Positions 24,608 through 32,009 of a stretch of 34,402 nt of DNA are shown here, piece after piece. Origin of the DNA: an uncultured bacterium (GTDB lineage Bacteria; Cyanobacteriota; Vampirovibrionia; Gastranaerophilales; Gastranaerophilaceae); contig CASEEG010000059.1 in NCBI GenBank assembly GCA_949286885.1, positions 1-34,402 on the forward strand. Reading direction: 5' to 3'. The translations under genes and the position numbers were made by a program. Under the pieces are notes generated by a model. The model made no database searches. It saw only the letters and a program-made list of their open reading frames with translations, and was not told the origin of the DNA. Numbering within the stretch: position 1 is the stretch's first letter; each line of letters begins with the position of its first letter.

Positions 24608-24673
24608 GTCTATATCTTAACACTTCATAAAAAAATAACATTAAAAAAAATATATTTTAACATTTGCTTAATA

Positions 24674-25270
24674 TTAAAGTTCTTGTCTGCCTTCGAGTGC
24701 CTTTACCAGGGTCATCTCATCAGCATATTCAAGTTCTGATCCGAGTGGTAAACCAAATGCTATGCGTGTGACTTTTATTTCAAAAGGTTTTAGCAGTTTG
24801 TACAAATAAAGACTCGTTGCTTCTCCTTCAACAGAGGGGTTTAGTGCTAGAATAATTTCTTTTACATTACCACTGTGAACTCTTGTCAGTAGTTCGCGCA
24901 CCCTTATATCATCAGGCCCAATGCCGTCAATTGGTGAAATCAGCCCCTGTAAGACATGATAAACACCCTTGTATTCATTTGTTTTTTCAATTGCAATAAG
25001 GTCTTTAGTTTCACATACTACACAAATGGTACTTTTATCTCTCAGTTGGTTAGAGCATATTTCGCATGGGCTTTGACTTGTCATGTTAAAACAAATTTCG
25101 CAGTACGAAATAGTGTTTTTTGCTTCAATCATAGTTTGTGCAAATCTTTCAACTTCATACTCAGGCATTTTAACCAAATACAAAGCCAACCTTTGTGCCG
25201 TTTTTGGGCCAATGGAGGGTAATTTTTGAAAACATTCTATTAATTTTGCCAAGGGTTTTGTGTATTCCAT
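24674..25270 (-). CDS. recR: Recombination mediator RecR
   Basis: RecR acts with RecF/RecO to load RecA at gaps. At 198 aa it is normal. It has the helix-hairpin-helix region [17 protein letters not shown] (residues 17-33) and a zinc finger with Cys57, Cys60, Cys69 and Cys72. The Toprim domain begins [16 protein letters not shown] and includes [13 protein letters not shown]. It overlaps the ybaB stop by one base, the classic ybaB-recR coupling; dnaX, often upstream, is absent here. Confidence 0.97.
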   Translation of the reverse strand: MEYTKPLAKLIECFQKLPSIGPKTAQRLALYLVKMPEYEVERFAQTMIEAKNTISYCEICFNMTSQSPCEICSNQLRDKSTICVVCETKDLIAIEKTNEYKGVYHVLQGLISPIDGIGPDDIRVRELLTRVHSGNVKEIILALNPSVEGEATSLYLYKLLKPFEIKVTRIAFGLPLGSELEYADEMTLVKALEGRQEL

Positions 25271-25602
25271 TAGAATAATCCCGGTATGCTGATCCCGCCT
25301 GTAATTGCCTTCATTTTAGCTTCCATTTGTGAGTTTGCTTTTTCTGTTGCATTTGTCATGGCTTCTATGATTAAATCTTCGAGCATTTCAATGGTTTCAG
25401 AATCAACTGATTGAGGATTTTCGGGATTAATTGCTTCGGCTTTCAGTTTTATTGATTTGAATTTTCCTTGTCCGTTAAAAATAACCTCAACAGCGCCGCC
25501 CGCACTTTGCCCGTTTACTTCTATATTTGCAAGCTCATCTTGAGTTTCTTTGAACTTTTTTTGCATTTTTTGAGCTTGTTGCATCATTTGTATCATATTC
25601 AT
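25270..25602 (-). CDS. ybaB: YbaB/EbfC family nucleoid-associated protein
   Basis: This 110-aa DNA-binding dimer is made of a long N-terminal helix ([22 protein letters not shown]) and the core [20 protein letters not shown], the YbaB signature. The C-terminal helix ([24 protein letters not shown]) and GISIPGLF ending are typical. The AAGGGGAG upstream supports the start. It is divergent from the metzincin protease gene and translationally coupled to recR. Confidence 0.95.
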   Translation of the reverse strand: MNMIQMMQQAQKMQKKFKETQDELANIEVNGQSAGGAVEVIFNGQGKFKSIKLKAEAINPENPQSVDSETIEMLEDLIIEAMTNATEKANSQMEAKMKAITGGISIPGLF

Positions 25603-25643
25603 TTTATTATCTCCCCTTTAAAATAGTATGTTATTATTATTGT

Positions 25644-26432
25644 ATGAAAAGAATAACATATCTGCAACATTCTTTACATGGAGGCAAAATTTCGCGTTGG
25701 CCTTTGCAAGCCATGCCTTTAAATATACATATTGCCGATTACAGATGGTACAGATCCAAGGGTATGGAAGAAGCATATAAATATAAACAAATGGTTAAAA
25801 ATGCTCTTGATGCCTGGACTGCCGCAACAGGTGGTGTGATTTCTTTTAACGTTGTTCAAACTTTGTACGATTCAAACATTAACCTTGAATGGAAGCGTGT
25901 AGACAGAAAGTCTCTTGGCATGTGCCACTTTAATTATGATAAGAGGGGAAACTATTATAGTGCAGAAGTTCAAATAGGTCTTTCTGATGGTATTATACAT
26001 CATAAATATATGGATGAAGCTGAAGTATATCATACAATTGTTCATGAAATAGGACATTCTTTGGGTTTGGGACATTCGCCAAATAAGGGCGATATTATGT
26101 ATGTTCCGCACCAATACGGTGTTACAAATATTACTAAGGGCGATGCCATGACTCTATTGTGGCTGTATCGTTTTGATATAGGTGCAAAAGAGACGGATAT
26201 TCTGGCAAAATACCCCAATATTAAGGTTGCTGATGTTGATACGCTTGTTGCCTTATTAATGAGTCAAAAAAGTGAATTTCAAACCCAACTGGAAAGTGTT
26301 GGGCAAGTTAGCGAAAAAGATTTAATTAAAGAAAATGAGAATATTGCCGAGCTCAAGAAGTATCTTCTTGAACTAAACAATATAAAAATTCAATATAAGA
26401 ATCCCCAAGATAAAAATAAACCCCCTAAATAG
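25644..26432 (+). CDS. Matrixin-like (metzincin) zinc metalloprotease
   Basis: The 262-aa protein carries the metzincin zinc site HEIGHSLGLGH (His134, Glu135, His138, His144) and a Met-turn 7 residues on (DIMY, Met152). This identifies a peptidase M10-type catalytic domain (about residues 20-180). VKNALDAWTAATGGVISF at 51-68 is the typical matrixin helix and strand. There is no signal peptide or propeptide with a PRCGxPD switch, which is odd for the family; Cys94 (LGMCHF) is a lone cysteine. The C-terminal 80 residues are a Lys/Glu-rich helical tail. It is divergent from ybaB. Confidence 0.86.
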   Translation: MKRITYLQHSLHGGKISRWPLQAMPLNIHIADYRWYRSKGMEEAYKYKQMVKNALDAWTAATGGVISFNVVQTLYDSNINLEWKRVDRKSLGMCHFNYDKRGNYYSAEVQIGLSDGIIHHKYMDEAEVYHTIVHEIGHSLGLGHSPNKGDIMYVPHQYGVTNITKGDAMTLLWLYRFDIGAKETDILAKYPNIKVADVDTLVALLMSQKSEFQTQLESVGQVSEKDLIKENENIAELKKYLLELNNIKIQYKNPQDKNKPPK

Positions 26433-26440
26433 CAGGGGGT
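26420..26440 (+). terminator. Possible terminator overlapping the protease stop codon
   Basis: ACCCCCT and AGGGGGT form a 7-bp stem whose loop contains the stop codon TAG. There is no U-tract downstream, so termination efficiency is doubtful. Confidence 0.35.
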
Positions 26441-26557
26441 ATAAGCAATCAGAAGAGTTGAGGATTTACAGTACTAATATAAGGCTTTTCTGTGAAGATT
26501 TAATTGTCGAAAACTCTAATATTTTTTTCATATCTGATATTTTTTATTTATACTTTG

Positions 26558-26566
26558 TGCTATAAT
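26558..26566 (+). promoter_or_regulatory. Extended -10 promoter for rph
   Basis: TGCTATAAT is a perfect extended -10 (TGnTATAAT). Transcription would begin near 26573, giving a leader of about 15 bases with GGGGTGGG before the ATG at 26588. This supports moving the start downstream of the longer ORF start. Confidence 0.55.
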
Positions 26567-26587
26567 TTTTCAAAAACGGGGTGGGCA

Positions 26588-27283
26588 ATGAGAATTGACG
26601 GTAGAAAAAATGATGAAATCCGCAATGTGAAATTTACGAGAAATTATGTTAAGCATGCAATGGGATCTGTATTGGTTGAATTTGGGGATACTAAAGTCCT
26701 TGTGTGCGCCAGTGTCGATGAAAATAAGCCTAAATGGATGGCAAAAGATGAAAAAAGCGGTTGGTTGACTGCGGAATACTCATTGCTCCCTGCATCAACA
26801 AATGTTCGCTGTCAGAGAGAGCGTACTAAAATATCCGGCAGAACCCAAGAAATACAGAGGCTTATCGGAAGAAGTTTGAGAGCATGTCTTGATTTGGAAA
26901 GGCTGGGTGAAAGAACTATAACAATTGACGCTGACGTAATTCAAGCTGACGGCGGTACAAGAGTTGCTTCGATATGCGGTGGATTTATTGCGCTTAATGA
27001 CTTAATTAATACGCTTATGATTCAAGGTGTGTTGACGGAAAATCCTATAATAGAGCCAATTGCTGCAATTTCTGCAGGAATTTATGACGGTAATATAATA
27101 GTTGACCTATGTTATGAGGAAGATTCTCATGCGCAAGCTGATTCAAATATTGTATTGACAAAAAGCGGTAAAATAATAGAGTTCCAAACAACTGCAGAAG
27201 GCGAACCTTTTACAAAAGAACAAATGGACGAAATTTTTAAACTTGCAAAAGATGCAATAGCTGGAATCATAAACTTGTATTGA
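26588..27283 (+). CDS. rph: Ribonuclease PH
   Basis: This phosphorolytic 3'-5' exoribonuclease trims tRNA 3' ends. It begins MRIDGRKNDEIRNVKFTRNY, typical of RNase PH. The phosphate-binding and catalytic region is PASTNVRCQRERTKISGRTQEIQRLIGRSLRA (about 72-103), followed by TITIDADVIQADGGTR. At 231 aa it is slightly short of the usual 237-258. The ATG at 26588 with GGGGTGGG is chosen; an upstream in-frame ATG at 26504 would add 28 hydrophobic residues that no RNase PH has. Because no tRNA here encodes CCA, a trimming role fits. Its end overlaps the convergent kinase gene by 17 bp. Confidence 0.94.
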   Translation: MRIDGRKNDEIRNVKFTRNYVKHAMGSVLVEFGDTKVLVCASVDENKPKWMAKDEKSGWLTAEYSLLPASTNVRCQRERTKISGRTQEIQRLIGRSLRACLDLERLGERTITIDADVIQADGGTRVASICGGFIALNDLINTLMIQGVLTENPIIEPIAAISAGIYDGNIIVDLCYEEDSHAQADSNIVLTKSGKIIEFQTTAEGEPFTKEQMDEIFKLAKDAIAGIINLY

Positions 27284-27965
27284 TTATAGGAATTTCAAAG
27301 CTGAATTTGACTGTATCTTTGTCGAGATTTTCTGCTTTTATTTTGCCGTTGTGCGCATCTATAATTTGTTTTGAAATATGTAAGCCCAATCCGCTTCCGC
27401 ATATTGAATTTTCTTTACCGTTTGTTTTGTACAATTTGAACACGTCATCAACATTTTTAAAAGTGATTTTGCCTTTGTTTTTGACACTTATAATAAGATT
27501 GCCGTTTTTACTACTGCTTTCTAGATAAATATTTGTACCACTTTTCCCATATTTTGCCGCATTGGCAAGCAAGTTGATAATGACCCTTTTAATTTCTATT
27601 TCATCGTATTCAGCATAGGGACTTTCACATTTGTCCGTTATAACAAGTGTTTGATTCCTCTCGGTAAGCATATGTTCAATGCTTTTAACGGCAAAATTAA
27701 TAGTATTTTTGATGCAGTTTGTTTTAATTTTAATATTTGAATTTTTCATTCTGAAACCGGAGAGCAAATTTAGCACCATATCTCTCATATAGATATTAGA
27801 GGTAAGTACACTGTTTAATAATTCAATTTGAATATCATTGTAATGAAAACTTTTATCTTTAAGTAATATATTTAGTGCGTTGATTTGCGAGAATATCGGA
27901 GATTTAAGGTCATGTGCAAGATTTTCTACAAATTTTTCTCCCTTGTTTGCAGCTGTTTCCGTCAT
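27267..27965 (-). CDS. Soluble histidine kinase, no sensor domain
   Basis: This 232-aa kinase starts directly at the dimerisation/phosphoacceptor helix: FVENLAHDLKSPIFSQ (His18). The ATP-binding domain has the N-box NLLANAAKYGKSG (about residues 132-144), and GSGLGLHISKQIIDAHNGKI is the G2 box. No transmembrane, PAS or HAMP segment precedes it, so it must sense in the cytosol or act with another protein. No response regulator lies nearby. AAGGAAAAG supports the start. It converges with rph, overlapping by 17 bp. Confidence 0.88.
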   Translation of the reverse strand: MTETAANKGEKFVENLAHDLKSPIFSQINALNILLKDKSFHYNDIQIELLNSVLTSNIYMRDMVLNLLSGFRMKNSNIKIKTNCIKNTINFAVKSIEHMLTERNQTLVITDKCESPYAEYDEIEIKRVIINLLANAAKYGKSGTNIYLESSSKNGNLIISVKNKGKITFKNVDDVFKLYKTNGKENSICGSGLGLHISKQIIDAHNGKIKAENLDKDTVKFSFEIPIINTSL

Positions 27966-28040
27966 AGTCTTTTCCTTTTGTACTTGTTTTATACAATTAT
28001 GTTAGCTCGATATTATTATGTGTATATTAGACTTATGGGT

Positions 28041-28073
28041 AGTTTTGTAAAGATTTACAAAACTTTATATAAT
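28041..28073 (+). promoter_or_regulatory. Promoter with overlapping perfect palindrome (candidate operator)
   Basis: TTGTAA (28045-28050), a 17-bp spacer and TATAAT (28068-28073) form a promoter for the gene at 28132. A perfect 10-bp inverted repeat, AGTTTTGTAA and TTACAAAACT around AGAT (28041-28064), covers the -35 element and most of the spacer. That is the position of a repressor site. The regulator is unknown. Confidence 0.5.
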
Positions 28074-28131
28074 GTCAATTTTTTTACTTTTAAGAACTTT
28101 ATATCATTATAAGGTTGGTAAGGTTAGATAA

Positions 28132-28617
28132 ATGAATTTGATTGGTTTTTTAAAGAAAGTATTGCGCTTGCTTTTTTCTGCAGATTTTTTAGTCAGGACG
28201 AGTTTTCGATTTTCACAGAGTGAAATTAACGAAATAGTTTCAAATGCCGATAAAGATAATTTAAAATATCTGGAGCGCCTTGTTAACATTACAGAATTAA
28301 GTGCTTTTGACATCAGTTTTCTTATGTCAAATGTTGCATTGGATGATAAAAAAATTTCAATTATTCAGCATGCGTGCAAAATGTATGATGAAAGAGAATT
28401 TAAGTCTTTAGGACAGACGTTTAGTGATTTTATTTTTAGAGTCAGCGCAAATATCAATTACTTGGATGAGTCCAATTTAACCGTATTTAAAGAGCTGGTT
28501 CAATGCAAAAATGAGTTGTATGATTTTTCAAACATTCTTAATGGTTCTGCAAGGTTTGTCAACAAGAAAAAGAATAATAAAATGGCATTTGCCTTTGAAA
28601 ATGTATTTGCTAATTAA
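28132..28617 (+). CDS. Unknown 161-aa protein with basic hydrophobic N-terminus
   Basis: I do not recognise this protein. The N-terminus (MNLIGFLKKVLRLLFSADFLV) is an amphipathic, basic-hydrophobic helix that could touch the membrane but lacks a cleavage site. The rest appears all-helical and soluble, with SQSEINEIVSNADKDNLKYLERLV and several charged helices. TAAGG lies before the ATG. It is monocistronic, downstream of a promoter with an operator-like palindrome, and is followed by the tRNA-Pro pair. No known domain can be named. Confidence 0.65.
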   Translation: MNLIGFLKKVLRLLFSADFLVRTSFRFSQSEINEIVSNADKDNLKYLERLVNITELSAFDISFLMSNVALDDKKISIIQHACKMYDEREFKSLGQTFSDFIFRVSANINYLDESNLTVFKELVQCKNELYDFSNILNGSARFVNKKKNNKMAFAFENVFAN

Positions 28618-28716
28618 TTATTGATTATATATTTTTTTTTGATAATATTGTTAGTAAATTGTTTGTCTAATTGTATTAATTTTGTTAATACGCGGTTTTT
28701 GATAATTTAATATTCT

Positions 28717-28790
28717 CGGGACGTAGCGCAGCTTGGTAGCGCACCTCGCTTGGGACGAGGGGGTCGCAGGTTCAAATCCTGTCGTCCCGA
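28717..28790 (+). tRNA. tRNA-Pro (anticodon TGG)
   Basis: The cloverleaf is acceptor CGGGACG/CGTCCCG, D-arm GCGC/GCGC, anticodon stem CCTCG/CGAGG with loop CTTGGGA (anticodon TGG at 28751-28753), and T-arm GCAGG/CCTGT with TTCAAAT. The C1-G72 pair and A73 suit proline. CCA is not encoded. A second proline tRNA begins 19 bases downstream. Confidence 0.95.
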
Positions 28791-28809
28791 TTTTTGCTTT
28801 AGTCAATTA

Positions 28810-28883
28810 CGGGATGTAGCGCAGCTTGGTAGCGCACCGTGTTCGGGTCGCGGGGGTCGCAAGTTCGAATCTTGTCATCCCGA
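28810..28883 (+). tRNA. tRNA-Pro (anticodon CGG)
   Basis: Acceptor CGGGATG/CATCCCG, D-arm GCGC/GCGC, anticodon stem CCGTG/CGCGG with loop TTCGGGT (anticodon CGG at 28844-28846), T-arm GCAAG/CTTGT with TTCGAAT, discriminator A. CCA is not encoded. It shares its first 35 bases almost exactly with the tRNA-Pro(TGG) just upstream, so the pair probably arose by duplication and is transcribed together. Confidence 0.94.
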
Positions 28884-28895
28884 ATTTCTAAAAAG

Positions 28896-28930
28896 AAAGA
28901 GCCCACGGGGTTCTATTGTAGGCTCTTTTT
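28896..28930 (+). terminator. Terminator of the tRNA-Pro pair
   Basis: AAAGAGCC (28896-28903) pairs with GGCTCTTT (28921-28928) around a 17-base loop, and the T-run continues to 28930. It lies 12 bases after the second tRNA. Confidence 0.75.
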
Positions 28931-28934
28931 CCTT

Positions 28935-28954
28935 GCGCAATCTTCCGATTGCGC
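28935..28954. repeat. Perfect 8-bp hairpin downstream of the tRNA-Pro terminator
   Basis: GCGCAATC and GATTGCGC pair perfectly around TTCC, immediately after the tRNA terminator and 34 bases before the convergent channel gene's stop codon. On the minus strand there is no clean U-tract, so it may or may not end the channel transcript. The surrounding bases are GC-richer than the neighbourhood. Confidence 0.55.
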
Positions 28955-28988
28955 TTGCGGACTTTGGATTGAAAAGGAATTGAATGAA

Positions 28989-30407
28989 TTAAATCTGCGC
29001 CCCGCAAGCTTTGTAGAGTCCGATATAATCTACAAGGTACTCTACCTTTTGTTGCGCAACCAGCTGATTTATACTTAGCAAGCTTTCTTTAAATTGAATT
29101 AAATCAAGTTTTGAGATAATACCTTCTTTAAATTTCATTTCGTTGTACATGTAATCTTTTTGTTCAAGTTGGAGTTGCTCAATTGTTTGTTCTAACTTGT
29201 CCCAATCTAAACGAGCACTCACCATTGCGTCGTTGACTTCCTGGATTGCTTCAAGATTTGTCTTTAAGTAAGTTTGGAGTACTCTTTCATATTGCGCTTT
29301 TTTCAGTCTTAAATTTGCTATTCTTTTACCCCCTGTAAATATTGGCAATATCGCTGCGCCACCAAGAGACCAGAGCATATTTCTTGTTGTAAATATACTG
29401 CCAAAGTTTGAACTGTTAAAAAGTGCAAGCCCGCTAAGGTTAATTGTCGGTAGGAATTCTTTTTTGGCAATTCTAATGTCTATGCCCGCCTTTTCTACCA
29501 TTTTTGCTGCTTTTAAATAATCTGGGCGATTTTCTATAATTTGCGATGAAATTTCTGATGGTATTTTATTTACAACGTTGAGTTCCTCTAAACTTATTCT
29601 TTTTAGTGAGTTTATATTTTCAGGGCTTTCTCCTATTAGTACTGCAAGTTGGTTTAGTGCCTTTTCTCTTTGCTTGTTAAATTCAATCAAATCGCACTCT
29701 CCTTTTATAAGGAGTTTGTTTGCTTTTATGGTGTCCGATGTACTTACAAGCCCTTCCCTGTTGCTTAAAAGCATTAGTTCATATATTTCTTGTCTTTGTT
29801 TGTTTATTTCTTCTTGAAGATTTATAGCTTCATCAAGTCTTACAATATTAAAATAAGTTGTCCCCACTGCTGAAGCTATTGAAATATATATTGCTCTTTC
29901 ATCATCAAATGAAGCTTCGTATTGTTTTTGCACCGACTTTGTTTTATCTCTGTTTTTTAAAAATATATCTGCTTCGTAGCTTACAATCCCGGGGAGTGCA
30001 AAAGCGCCGACTACATCGGTTGAATTCGGCAATTTTGCTAATGCCGGCGCGAATGCTCCGCCTATTTGAGGTAATTCTGAGCCGAATTGTATTTTGTAGT
30101 TTTGATAGTATTCCTCAGTGCTTATTGTTGCAATTTTTAGGTCATGGTTTTTTTGCAAAGCTTTTGCGATGTATTCGTTCAAATACGGGTCTTGAAAACC
30201 ATTCCACCAATCCGTATTTATATACTCAACTTTTACTTTAAGCTCCGGTTCTTTTTTCTTTGTCGAGAAAAGACTTTTTTTTGTATTTTTCTGTGCCGAA
30301 ACCATAGTTTTTGAAGTCAAATTAATATTGTCGTTTATTGCATATACCGGCATGTATGTGCTCATCTGAATAAACGCCATAAGTGTTAATGCTGCAATCT
30401 TTTTCAT
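28989..30407 (-). CDS. OprM/NodT-type outer-membrane efflux channel
   Basis: This 472-aa protein has a signal peptide (MKKIAALTLMAFIQMSTYM, cleavage after PVYA near residue 23). The WWNGFQDPYLNEYIAKALQKNHDLKIA segment (about 67-93) is the standard opening of RND/EmrAB-type outer-membrane factors. Two halves of long coiled helices follow, including IPSEISSQIIENRPDYLKAAKMVEKAGIDI. Unlike many NodT proteins it has no lipobox cysteine. AAAGGGAAAA precedes the ATG. It is divergent from marR and the EmrA-like adaptor, with which it should form one export system; the intergenic palindromes probably control both directions. Confidence 0.9.
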   Translation of the reverse strand: MKKIAALTLMAFIQMSTYMPVYAINDNINLTSKTMVSAQKNTKKSLFSTKKKEPELKVKVEYINTDWWNGFQDPYLNEYIAKALQKNHDLKIATISTEEYYQNYKIQFGSELPQIGGAFAPALAKLPNSTDVVGAFALPGIVSYEADIFLKNRDKTKSVQKQYEASFDDERAIYISIASAVGTTYFNIVRLDEAINLQEEINKQRQEIYELMLLSNREGLVSTSDTIKANKLLIKGECDLIEFNKQREKALNQLAVLIGESPENINSLKRISLEELNVVNKIPSEISSQIIENRPDYLKAAKMVEKAGIDIRIAKKEFLPTINLSGLALFNSSNFGSIFTTRNMLWSLGGAAILPIFTGGKRIANLRLKKAQYERVLQTYLKTNLEAIQEVNDAMVSARLDWDKLEQTIEQLQLEQKDYMYNEMKFKEGIISKLDLIQFKESLLSINQLVAQQKVEYLVDYIGLYKACGAQI

Positions 30408-30444
30408 GGTTTTTCCCTTTTAGATATTGCATTTTTTATAACAG

Positions 30445-30476
30445 TATGCTAGCATAAGATTGTTGCATTTGCAACA
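30445..30476. promoter_or_regulatory. Two perfect palindromes between channel gene and marR (candidate MarR operators)
   Basis: TATGCTAGCATA (30445-30456) is a perfect 12-bp palindrome. TGTTGCA TT TGCAACA (30461-30476) is a perfect 16-bp inverted repeat five bases later. Both sit in the 102-bp gap between two divergent units, one of which begins with a MarR-family regulator. MarR proteins typically bind such short dyads next to their own promoter. Confidence 0.6.
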
Positions 30477-30509
30477 TGTATTTTTCACAACATTATATGA
30501 CTGGTAAAT

Positions 30510-30989
30510 ATGCAAACTGAGATTAACGAATATACTATGATGAATTATATTGATACTCCTTCTTATGATTTGGAGTTGACATCAAAGTATACAAAAACCC
30601 TTTTATCCCAGTTTTTTAGCAAATTTTGTTCGGAAATTTCGCCCGAGGAGTTTATTGTTTTAGAGACTATTTCTACTCATAGAGGCCTGTGCCAAAGAGA
30701 CTTGGCAAAACTTATTTTAAAAGACAGAGCAAATACCGGCAGAATTGTAGAAAGTCTTTCAAATCGTGGCTTTGTAACCAGACACAATGACACAAAGAAT
30801 AACAGACTGGTAAGAAAAGTTGTTATTACAGACAAGGGCGAATTTATAATTAAAGAGCTAAGAACCAGATTTCAACCGTATCATGAAAAAATGTGTAAAC
30901 TATTTAATAACGAAGAACTTTTAGTTTTAAAGAGGTCTTTGAAAAAGTTTAGAGACGCAGTGTCTCAAATTGTCGAAATACAAATATAA
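30510..30989 (+). CDS. MarR-family transcriptional regulator
   Basis: This 159-aa winged-helix regulator has FIVLETISTHRGLCQRDLAKLI (helix-turn-helix), DRANTGRIVESLSNRGFVTRH (recognition helix) and the wing DTKNNRLVRKVVITDKGE with its conserved Arg. Helices at both ends form the dimer interface. MarR proteins usually repress efflux genes and release on ligand binding. The start may be ATG 30510 or one of two ATGs at 30537/30540; no Shine-Dalgarno is decisive. The EmrA-like gene follows 13 bp after its stop. Confidence 0.92.
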   Translation: MQTEINEYTMMNYIDTPSYDLELTSKYTKTLLSQFFSKFCSEISPEEFIVLETISTHRGLCQRDLAKLILKDRANTGRIVESLSNRGFVTRHNDTKNNRLVRKVVITDKGEFIIKELRTRFQPYHEKMCKLFNNEELLVLKRSLKKFRDAVSQIVEIQI

Positions 30990-31002
30990 AACAGAGGTTA
31001 AA

Positions 31003-31992
31003 ATGGCTGAAGAGAACAATGTAAATGAAAAGGTCGGTAAAAAAGCTCCTAATAAAAAACTTATAATCGGTATTTGCACTGTAGCAGTTTTTCTTGTTGC
31101 AGTGTTTGTCCATAATTCAATGAAATACCAATCAACCGATGATGCTTATGTTGAAACAACAACAGTACAGGTTGCGCCCAGGGTTTCAGGTCAAATTATT
31201 GAAGTACATGTTGACGATAACCAGAGGGTTAAAAAGGGAGATTTGGTAGCAGTTATTGACCCTGCTGATTACGAAATCAAACTGGCACAAGCACAGGCAA
31301 AATATGAAAAAGTACTTTTTGAACAAAAAAATGCTATTGTGGCGAGATCTGCGGCAAATTCAGAGATCGCAGCAGCAAAGGCTGATTTAGACAGGTATAC
31401 CAATTTATATAAAGGCGGGGCTGTTTCGAAGCAAATGTTAGACAATGCTCAGACCCGCTATGATAATGCTCTTGCAAGACAAATGAGTGCCGAACAAGCC
31501 GTTATGTCTCCAAACGGCGGTAAAAAAGTCGCTGATGCCGAAATTAACGAACTGAAAGCTGCAAGAGATCAGGCAAAATTAAATCTTTCTTATACAAAAA
31601 TATATGCTCCGCAAGACGGCACTGTCACTAGCAGAAAAGTCGAAGAAGGAATGTATGTAAATGTTGGCTCTCCATTATTTACAATAGTGCCTGATGATGT
31701 TTGGGTGGTTGCAAACTTTAAAGAAAACCAGCTCAGACATATGAAAGCAGGGCAGTTTGTGGAAATTAAAGTGGACACTTATCCTAATAAAAAATTTAAA
31801 GGTAAAATTGACTCAATTCAAAGAAGTTCAGGTGCTAAGTCCAGCATGTTTCCGCCTGAAAATGCTGTTGGTTCTTTTGTAAAAATTGTACAAAGAATTC
31901 CCGTAAAAATTGTTTTCGATGAACCAATTGATAAAGATGAGTATAACATTGTACCGGGAATGTCTGTTGTGCCTAAGGTAAAAGTTAAATAG
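31003..31992 (+). CDS. EmrA/HlyD-family periplasmic adaptor protein
   Basis: This 329-aa membrane fusion protein links an inner-membrane exporter to an outer-membrane channel. A cytoplasmic tail is followed by one membrane segment (about residues 19-37). Then come STDDAYVETTTVQVAPRVSGQI, the EmrA signature, and VDDNQRVKKGDLVAVIDPADYE, the first biotinyl-lipoyl half. A coiled-coil hairpin (about 90-180) is followed by NLSYTKIYAPQDGTVT, the second half. The ATG with AGAGG upstream replaces a longer ORF start inside marR. The usual EmrB-type transporter gene does not follow; a histidine kinase converges instead. Confidence 0.92.
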   Translation: MAEENNVNEKVGKKAPNKKLIIGICTVAVFLVAVFVHNSMKYQSTDDAYVETTTVQVAPRVSGQIIEVHVDDNQRVKKGDLVAVIDPADYEIKLAQAQAKYEKVLFEQKNAIVARSAANSEIAAAKADLDRYTNLYKGGAVSKQMLDNAQTRYDNALARQMSAEQAVMSPNGGKKVADAEINELKAARDQAKLNLSYTKIYAPQDGTVTSRKVEEGMYVNVGSPLFTIVPDDVWVVANFKENQLRHMKAGQFVEIKVDTYPNKKFKGKIDSIQRSSGAKSSMFPPENAVGSFVKIVQRIPVKIVFDEPIDKDEYNIVPGMSVVPKVKVK

Positions 31993-32009
31993 TTTTCGTG
32001 TCCAATTTA

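Noticed and set aside
26504-26587. Longer RNase PH start adding a hydrophobic N-terminus
   Set aside because: The perfect extended -10 at 26558-26566 lies inside this stretch, and the family begins at MRIDGR; the hydrophobic residues come from AT-rich non-coding DNA.
28750-29078. Plus-strand open frames across the tRNA-Pro pair
   Set aside because: They translate tRNA cloverleaf sequence (repeated GRGG-type peptides) and are artefacts.
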